Of a stretch of 64,000 bases of DNA, positions 57,446 through 64,000 are shown one piece after another. The position numbers and the translations under genes are program-made. Each line of letters starts with the position of its first letter. Positions within the stretch are counted from its first letter, which is position 1. The notes beneath the pieces are model-generated. The model searched no databases and had not been told where the DNA came from. It worked only from the letters and a program-made list of their open reading frames with translations. Source of the stretch: Hymenopus coronatus (taxonomy: Eukaryota > Arthropoda > Insecta > Mantodea > Hymenopodidae); NCBI GenBank assembly GCA_030762935.1, contig CM060881.1, forward strand, positions 103,826,501 through 103,890,500. The letters run 5' to 3'.

Positions 57446-58131
57446 ATGCTTTAGTATATATGCTAAAATATGCAGGTGAGTCAGCTGCCCCTTATTTTCG
57501 AATTTTATGCAATCATAAATCCCAACATGAAAACATCGACTAGGTTTTACGCACGTATTTAATGGATGTTAAACTCTCGATGAAATTACTACTAATATAG
57601 ATGCTATCGCATTGCCTTTTAATATACTGGTAATTAGACAGCTGCCGTTTACACTAATGCAAAGGTTCACTAGGACCAGAGAATACATGTTAACGGAATG
57701 TTGATATCTGAAGTCAATAGATAGCTCAGTTTGGAACAAGTCACGGAAGTGATCTGTTTGCAGTGGAGGTGATTCGAATCTCCTGTATGCACTAATTTTT
57801 TTTTACCGTGTAATAATCACCAATTACAATTATTGATCTGAAAGTGGTTATTATTTTAATTTTAATTGTTTTATTTAGCTTTTATGGTATTTTCTTGTGT
57901 TTCTTTATTGGTGAACTACAAGTAAATAGCTGTTTAAACACAACTATAGGTAGATGTAATTGAAATAAGGATCATTTATACCAAGGTACACATTTAAACA
58001 CAGAAAAGAAGGAAATTACATAATCAGAATTTAACTGATTTAATCGTCCTGGAGTTTTTTATGGACAATGTTCAGAAATCTGTAGAGCTAACCACAGATT
58101 CATACCGATATCAGTATGATAAGTTGGTATA
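57446..58131. other. AT-rich spacer with one tRNA-like block
   Basis: Apart from the tRNA-like sequence at 57718-57790, nothing was recognised. Confidence 0.45.
57718..57790 (+). other. tRNA-like sequence (pseudogene or SINE head)
   Basis: ATAGATAGCTCAGTTTGG fits a tRNA A box and GGTGATTCGAATCTCC about 40 bases later resembles a B box, with T9 shortly after, a possible polymerase III terminator. The acceptor ends do not pair well, so I do not call a functional tRNA. Confidence 0.35.
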
Positions 58132-58248
58132 TTTAGCAGGAAGGAGATTTTTACCTTTATCTTTAAATTTTTTATTTTTATATTTAGGTTTAAAATTTTC
58201 TTTTAAAGGTTTAGTTAAGTAATAAAGTTAATAAGGGGATTTAACCCT
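58132..58248 (+). repeat. Unclassified repeat, copy 2 of the pair with 15413-15530
   Basis: TATATTTAGCAGGAAGGAGA, TTTAAATTTTTTATTTT and AGGTTTAGTTAAGTAA match the copy at 15413 in order and orientation. Confidence 0.7.
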
Positions 58249-58459
58249 TTCATTATGATTTCAGGACATAAGCTTACTCATTAAGTTTATAACTAAATAT
58301 TGGAAGTAAAACCCAAGTTTGCAGATATAGAATTATTGTGTCATTAGAAACATAGTTTCATATTGGTATGTTTTGTGGCGCTGGAATGATCCTTTTCTTA
58401 TTCCTGGAACACGGCTCCTATAACGAAGCAAGTGCTCCAACTGGTGATCTTCTTAGGTA

Positions 58460-59601
58460 ATACACGTCTGGGCACGCTGTTGAATGGAGCCTCTGACTCA
58501 ATGTAGCATGGCGGGTTGAACAGATCTACAGGCCACTGTGATACGCTGACGAAGGGTTGTTGGATTGTCCAGTTCCTCTACATAAACGCGTTCTTTTAAG
58601 TAAGCTCAGAGGAAGAAGTCAGGTGATCTGACAGGCCAGGAGACAGGTCCTCGGCTTCCTATCCAATGACCAAGATGTGCTGCATTCAAATGATTGAGAT
58701 AATCCTCGACCAATGCGGAGGAGCGCCATCGTGTTGAAACCACATCGTCATTCGCTCCTGCAGTAGCACTTCTCTAATAATAAGGGTACCTCATTACGGA
58801 GGAATTATATGTAGCATTCTCCTGTTTGATGCCCCTCGAAGAATAATGTTCCAACAAACTGGTCTCCTAAGATTCCACAACAGACATTCACTCCCCACTG
58901 CTCCTGGAATGCTGCCTCCCTTACCCAGTGAGGATTATCAACACTCCAATAGTGTATATTGTGGTGATTTACGGTTCCATTTTTTGAGGTATTGCGATTC
59001 GTCAGAAAACAGGATACGAATTCCACATCATCTGCTACTCGCTTCAGCAACCAATCATAAAAGGTCACTCAAGCTTCGAAATTTCTCCCGTGAAGTGCTT
59101 GGTGTAGGTGAAAACGATAAGGATAAAACGTGTTAATGTCCAATATTCACACTTCAGAAGAACGGCTGATGTTCACCTCCCACGCAACTTCCCAGTTTGC
59201 GGATTGTCCAGGAAGACATTCAAAACAGCTTCTGCATTAACACCCGATGTTGCTGGTGCATGTCTAATAGGAGGCATTCTCGCAAGTGACGCAGTAACAC
59301 GCAGACGCCTTTCAACATTCCGGAAGGTGTTTTCTGTTGGTTGTCGTATATTCGGATATCCCTCCCAGTATAGATGGTGAGCCGCTTGTGCATTTGTTCT
59401 TGCTTCTCCGTAGATCAAAAGCATATCTACGTACTCGTCTGTCGAATACATAATGAAAGACTGGCACAAAATATCGTGCGACAGCATACGATAAGGAGGT
59501 CGGCATTCATAATAACACACTGCATTATGCCAGTCCAATGGGACAGACATCACTAAACATAATCTACCCGTTACAAACTGCAGCCAAGTAATTAACTTCA
59601 A
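58460..59601 (-). pseudogene. Mariner-like DDE transposase with an N-terminal helix-turn-helix, broken
   Basis: The frame 59601-59173 holds STDEYVDMLLIYGEARTNA, AAHHLYWEGYPNIRQPTE and VERRLRVTASL, the helix-turn-helix head of a transposase family abundant in insects (DUF4817-like). Downstream, across a frameshift, RILFSDESQYL supplies the first aspartate (about 59010-58980), then HNIHYWSVDNPHWVREAAF in frame 59068-58805. MWFQHDGAPPHW (about 58720) gives the second aspartate, and WPVRSPDFFL (about 58640) gives the third aspartate region, followed by LKERVYVEELDNPTTL. The catalytic triad can be traced but three or more frame breaks and stops kill it. Terminal repeats were not found. Confidence 0.82.
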
Positions 59602-59669
59602 TGTCCTGAACTAACAGGGATTTCAAAATTAAATTATTGTAAAGTTGGTTTCCAAGTTTTCATGAGCAT

Positions 59670-59775
59670 TAAAAAAAAAAAAAAATTGCACAATGCTGAG
59701 ACTCAAACCTGTGTCACTGGGAATTAGCGCACAGTGACATCTGATAATCCTATTCAGTTATTTTGTGACTTGGCG
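59670..59775 (-). other. tRNA-like sequence, minus strand
   Basis: The reverse complement contains CAGGTTTGAGTCTCAGC (B-box-like) preceded by AATAGGATTATCAGATGTCA and followed by a T run (59668 down to about 59672, an A15 on the plus strand). A decayed tRNA or SINE head is likely. Confidence 0.35.
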
Positions 59776-59779
59776 GAAT

Positions 59780-61059
59780 GAACGTTCCGCGTTCATTAGT
59801 ATGACACGTACGCTAGGCACTATGCCATTGCCACATCCGATTTTTCGCGCTTGATTTAGCCTTTTAAGACCGTTTTAATCATACGCTGGCGTTTTAATAT
59901 TATTACTAAAATGTCAAAAATTATTATGTATGTTGTTTGAGATGTAGGAGACGTAGTTCAAGCAAAAGTTTAAATAAACCGTTGTTGAATAATATGTCCG
60001 TTTTGACTGTACGGGATCATGGTGGATGAGACGTGTCCCTAATGTTTTGGTAATTTTTGGCAGCAACTTCTGCTCTAAGTACAAGATTCTGACATTTTTT
60101 TAGCTCACGTTGATAGGTCCATTTTTTCCGAGGCGTGTACTGAATTACGTTGCTATATATACTCCAATAAAATGTTTGTAAAATCGGCAGGAAATTGGAA
60201 TTTGCCATCAGTAAACGAGCGGTATGTTTTTGAGGTGTATACTTTGGCGAGGATTACGTTCTATCCCTTAAACCACTGTTTCTCTGAATTTTGCGCACTC
60301 CTCTCTCTAAGAACGTCAAGCTAAACGTTTAGGTATGCGCAAAATAGGACGACGGCGCACATGCCGTTTGATGGGTGGCATACCTTCCAAAAAACTAAGG
60401 GGCGGCTGACTTACTTGGTATGATGGTAGGCCATGAAATTGATAACACAGGAGGAGCGGCGCCGGTAAATAAAAACCTTCGAATGCGATACTTCGACACA
60501 ACTGATAATTGCCAGCAGCTTCGGTTTCGACTAGCTTCCAGAAACTTCTGTGACGCCATTCACAGATTATAAGGAGGAGTTGAGAGCCAAGTTACTCGGA
60601 CTTGTGTTAGTCTTTGACAGTGAATGTAAAAGCCCAGTCGCGTGAGGCAGCTGTCAACTGTCTAAACGTCAAAGCGACGAGTACATTGTTTACATCAGTG
60701 AATTAAAAATGTATTTGTAGCCAAATTTGAACTAAATAAAGACATGTGATACAGTTATGAATTATTGGCGTAGCTTGTATTTGTTCTCTCAATGGGCTGA
60801 GACAACAGACTAATCGCTATGCATAAGTAAGTGTTTCGTCTGCAAATGCTATATCCAAGAGTGAAAAATGTTCAAAAGCCTCAAATCATTGCGACTTTTA
60901 AGTAAAGGTTTTAATATATTTTCTCTAAAGTATTAACACTTCTAGACCAAATACAATATTACATGCAATCACCGAGATAGAGGGTATTAGGAATATAAAG
61001 ATAAATATTTTTATAAATATTAACATAATAAGTTTCCAATTCGTTGTAATTGTTGCTTT
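59780..61059. other. Spacer including a possible solo LTR
   Basis: Apart from the 60310-60750 block, nothing was recognised. Confidence 0.4.
60310..60750 (+). repeat. Possible solo LTR or LTR-like regulatory block (tentative)
   Basis: A GC-richer 440-bp block with GCGGCGCCGGTAAATAAAAA (a candidate TATA region near 60457-60476), a transcript-like stretch, and GAACTAAATAAAGACATGTG near 60729 (AATAAA polyadenylation signal). ATTATTGGCGTAGC follows within about 30 bases and is reminiscent of a Gypsy-type primer-binding site. No second LTR, TG/CA ends or target duplication were established. Confidence 0.3.
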
Positions 61060-61480
61060 TTCTCTGCGTCTAACAGTTTTCTTTCTGATAGCCAAGCTGC
61101 ACTAAAGGCTTTAAACGTACCTATAATGTCCTCAAAAGACTATTGTCATGTCCAACATAGTAGAACATAACCAAGTTTCTTTATCATGGGTCTCAGGGCA
61201 TATCGGAATTGGAATGAGAAAGCTGATGAACTTACAAAGTAAGAATTGATTTGCTGCAGCCAAAAGTAACAGAGTAAAAAGTAACAGATTTTGACCTGGA
61301 ACGCGCTTCCAATAATACGGCATGTGAAACTGTTTTTAAAGAACCATGCAAACCTATTAGTGATAAATTGCTCGAATGCGGTAAGTTTCAGCTAAAAATT
61401 ATAATCGCTTTTAACACTGGACATGCAGCATGAGAGAGAACCTACAGTTAATAAGATGGCTCCAAGGCAACACAGACTAA
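61060..61480 (+). pseudogene. LINE RNase H domain relic
   Basis: SDSQAALKAL at 61085-61114 is the typical RNase H motif around a catalytic aspartate. About 25 residues later HNQVSLSWVSGHIGI (to about 61213) and, after a one-base shift, NEKADELTK (61214-61240) give the W-V-x-GH-x-G-I-x-GNE-x-AD-x-L motif. Then FNTGHAA near 61410 fits the LLTGHC-like segment that follows in I-, R1- or Jockey-type polyproteins. Stops in between. The domain would remove RNA from RNA-DNA hybrids. Upstream reverse transcriptase is not seen, so the copy is truncated. Confidence 0.72.
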
Positions 61481-62205
61481 TGACTGCGGGAGTGAACAGT
61501 CACATATTAGACTTCTATGAAGTGATGATATTAAGAAGACACACTTTTTTTGGAAAAATCGTTATGGCACCAGAGGACTATTATTCTAAAACACTTTTTG
61601 GTTCTCGACTTTGTACTCTCTTAAGAGAGACAGTCTTGAGAACTAGAGTTAAATTGACTAGATACCTTATAAGGCGCAGTGTAATTAGAGCCTCAGCAGA
61701 CGGATGCAAGTGAACGAAAAAAAAAACAGTTTTCTCTGAAACTCTCTACTCTTTACTACATGATGTTCTTTTACAGGGTCTTAATCCACCGAGAAATAAA
61801 CGTCTGTCAGTATAGACTATCTGTTTTGTTTCTGTGTTTTCACACATTAATAGATTTCCTGCTGATCTAAGTAGTGTGGAGTTATTTCCTTACATAAACC
61901 ATTCAATAGTTCCGACTCGTCTACTTAGAGGTACTAACGAACTTGAAAACATGATACTCTTAATAACTAAAAGTATGAGTCCACAAATGAAGCAAATATT
62001 GACGTAATGTTGTTCATTATACTGTCCTCAATTGTCAGTATAAATATCTGCATCTAAACCCCTAAGAGGCTGTATACGCAGCTTTAAAAATTACTACTGG
62101 GTTTGATTTTTAACTAGATAATAAAGATTTGTTATCATAATTTAGAGCTAAGCTTGTCAGAAATTTCACTTTTGAGTAAATCAAACATAGACACTCACTC
62201 CAGAA
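61481..62205. other. Spacer, nothing recognised
   Basis: The plus frame 61423-61713 (96 codons) may be the decayed continuation of the LINE tail or chance; no motif was recognised. Confidence 0.4.
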
Positions 62206-62207
62206 AA

Positions 62208-63085
62208 AAAAATCTGTTGTGTTCCATTCACATGACTTCCTCTACATCTATGTAACAAATTATTGTTAAAAAGCTTATGCTCCTATTTATTTCCTGATAG
62301 TCAACAAAACTTTAGCAGAAATAGTCTTTTTACTTGCTTCCCTGTAAATAGAAGCGAAATAAGGGAGTACCATAGTTTAAAGCGATAGTCAGAAGCTGGT
62401 TGCTATGTGACTGAAATTCCTTTGTTTGTATGGACAGGAGTTGGCAAATTCCTGTATGAGAAAAGTATACGTTTTTCAAGGCTGAAACCAACAACAAAGA
62501 ATATCTAAACAAAAATCAACTACACGGAAAAAATGTATATGACATAAATTGTGTTTTAATGTGCTCTACAATTTTTTTCTGATAAGCTTTTGTCTATTTC
62601 TTACGATTTACCAGTTATTCGCAATTTCGTAAAATGCATCCAGAATAAAGTGGTCTTCAGAACCTATCACCAAAAAATTCAAGATATACATATTATATGT
62701 CAGGTGTATATCTTTAATATACGGCATTTTAATCAAAATGGTTAGAGCAATTTTTTATAAAATCAAAATTTTCGAAAACTTTTCCATATGAAGAGTAGTT
62801 TGGGGTGGGGGGATTTTCTTGAAAATCTTTGTGTCGCATCTTTGAAAAATACAGAACTTAAATACCAAGTTTGGTATTTAACAGTCTTTGTGTTTTTGAG
62901 CTATGCTGCCCAGGGAGACACACACACAGACAGACAGACAGATACACATACACACACACACAAGGATATTTTTCTAAAAATGCTTTTTTTGTGTTCAGGG
63001 TTTCCGGATTTCCGGTGAGATCTCGGTATCGAACAATACCTTCTCTATACACTATGTACATAGTACGTATAGAGAAAGTAAAAAT
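62208..63085 (+). repeat. R850 repeat copy 19, full length
   Basis: Starts ATCTGTTGTGTTCCATTCAC and ends with the best palindrome in the window: TTCTCTATACACTATGTACA then TAGTACGTATAGAGAAAGT (63041-63079). CA-rich block 62918-62962. The several short ORFs over the CA block are artefacts. Confidence 0.9.
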
Positions 63086-63089
63086 GTGT

Positions 63090-63515
63090 GTCGTGTTAAC
63101 TAATGCTATATATTGTGTGTAGCTAAGATGCTATATTTTTCATGCACAAATAACAAGACACTCGGTGGAATCCTTTAACGTAAGAATTTCATCCCAGAAG
63201 CTCTTGTGACAATGCTGAACAATTTCTTCTTCATCACAGGGGAAACATCAATCTTTCTTTCCTGCCAGCATTTGTTTACGTCTGCTATCCAAATAGCTCT
63301 CAACTTGTTGTTACGTTCTTATGCTCTTGTCCTCACTTATCTTCGCTTTCCGTTCCTAAATTCTCAAAGACTGGTAAAATGTGCGATTCTGGGCTTTTAA
63401 ACTTTGCAGTGAAAACATTTGTTTCCTTTTGTTCCCTTTCACGTATATATTTAAATTCTATGGGCATACATCGGAGTCTCTGACTTCTGAAACAAATGAT
63501 GTGACTCTGTTACAT
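63090..63515. other. Spacer, nothing recognised
   Basis: No motif. The plus frame 63206-63400 (64 codons) is hydrophobic but unassigned. Confidence 0.4.
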
Positions 63516-63519
63516 TTGT

Positions 63520-64000
63520 ATATAGTACATATATAGAAAAGATATTGCACTGATCCAAAAATCCAATACTGAGATTTCACCGGAAATAAACATTTTAGGC
63601 TCTCCTATATTAAAAAAAATCTGATGTGTTCTATTTTCATGTCTTTCTCCACATCTCTGTAACAAATCATTGTTAAAAAGCTTATGCTTCTATTTACTTC
63701 ATGCTAATCGAGAAAAATTAGCAGAAATAGCCTTAATACTTGCTTTCTTGTAAGTAGAAGCGAAATAAGGGAGTACTATAGGTTAAAGTGATAGTCAAAA
63801 GCTGGTTGCTATATGACTGAAGTTCCTTTATTTGTATGGACACGAGTTGATATATTCCTGTATGAGAAAAGTATTAGTCTTTACAAGCTGAAACCAAAAA
63901 CAAGGAATATCTCAAAAAGGATAAACTCCACTAAAAATGTATATAACATAAATTGTGTGTTTTAATTGCTCTACATTTTTATTTGGCAAGTTTTCGTTCA
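63520..64000 (+). repeat. R850 repeat copy 20, composite start, cut by window end
   Basis: 63520-63605 is the R850 3' end in reverse (ATAGTACATATATAGAAAAG, ATTGCACTGATCCAAAAATC, GAGATTTCACCGGAAATAAA, GGCTCTCCTATATT). It joins AAATCTGATGTGTTCTATTT, the normal 5' start, in plus orientation, continuing to 64000. So this copy has inverted terminal sequence about 85 bases long at its left side. Confidence 0.82.

Noticed and set aside
57718..57790. Functional tRNA gene
   Set aside because: A- and B-box-like motifs are present but the acceptor arm does not pair; kept only as tRNA-like.
1..64000. CRISPR array, operons, bacterial promoters or ribosome-binding sites
   Set aside because: No short regularly spaced repeats and clear eukaryotic features (splice sites, SINEs, LINEs); prokaryotic feature types do not apply.

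Overview
This window is non-coding-rich eukaryotic DNA, almost certainly from an arthropod and most likely an insect with a large, AT-rich, repeat-laden genome. The evidence is: one convincing spliced exon of an insect-type NMDA receptor subunit 2 gene; no operons or long intact ORFs; several tRNA-derived SINE families; and decayed arthropod-type transposons (Tc1/mariner, piggyBac, a second mariner-like family, non-LTR retrotransposons, a Penelope-like fragment). The SINE and transposase types look most like those I know from cockroaches and termites, but that placement is inference.

The only clear host coding sequence is a 179-nt exon at 2272-2450 (+), from the amino-terminal domain of an insect GluN2 (Nmdar2-like) subunit, with a good acceptor and donor. 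No neighbouring exon was recognised, so if the gene continues on this strand the following intron covers at least 61.5 kb and everything else lies inside it. A second host-like sequence is an uninterrupted 89-codon copy of the complex I subunit NDUFB2 at 34717-34986 (-), which I read as a retrocopy or pseudogene.

The dominant structure is one interspersed repeat of about 850 bp (called R850 here). I count about 20 full or partial copies on both strands. It starts near TGTTCCATTCACATGAC-TTTCTCTACATCTCTG, carries an internal CA-rich stretch, and ends in an imperfect palindrome, TTCTCTATACACTATGTACA continuing to TAGTACGTATAGAGAAAGT. No copy encodes a recognisable protein and I cannot assign it to a known family.

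Layout: 1-2271 intron-like, (AT)n tract; 2272-2450 NMDAR2 exon; 3.2-3.5 kb LINE 3' relic; 4.3-7.7 kb two R850 copies, one split by a perfectly flanked SINE; 9.05-10.27 kb minus-strand LINE; 11.6-14.6 kb three R850 copies and a SINE; 16.2-19.75 kb an R850 copy hit by a SINE and by a 2.55-kb Tc1-like element; 21.2-25.6 kb four R850 copies; 28.1-29.4 kb SINEs and a 285-bp perfect palindrome with hammerhead-ribozyme-like cores and a 12-bp target duplication; 30.1-30.8 kb piggyBac relic; 31.0-31.85 kb two SINEs; 32.2-36.8 kb three R850 copies among NDUFB2 and a split repeat-associated protein; 39-41 kb a LINE split by R850, itself split by a SINE; 41.5-49.5 kb more R850 copies and a SINE; 53.2-57.45 kb two LINEs head to head; 58.45-59.6 kb a mariner-like transposase relic; 61 kb an RNase H relic; 62.2-64 kb two more R850 copies.

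The elements do not form a pathway. What the window records is layered insertion, and several insertions can be ordered from target duplications. All protein assignments are by eye from motifs; no database search was run.
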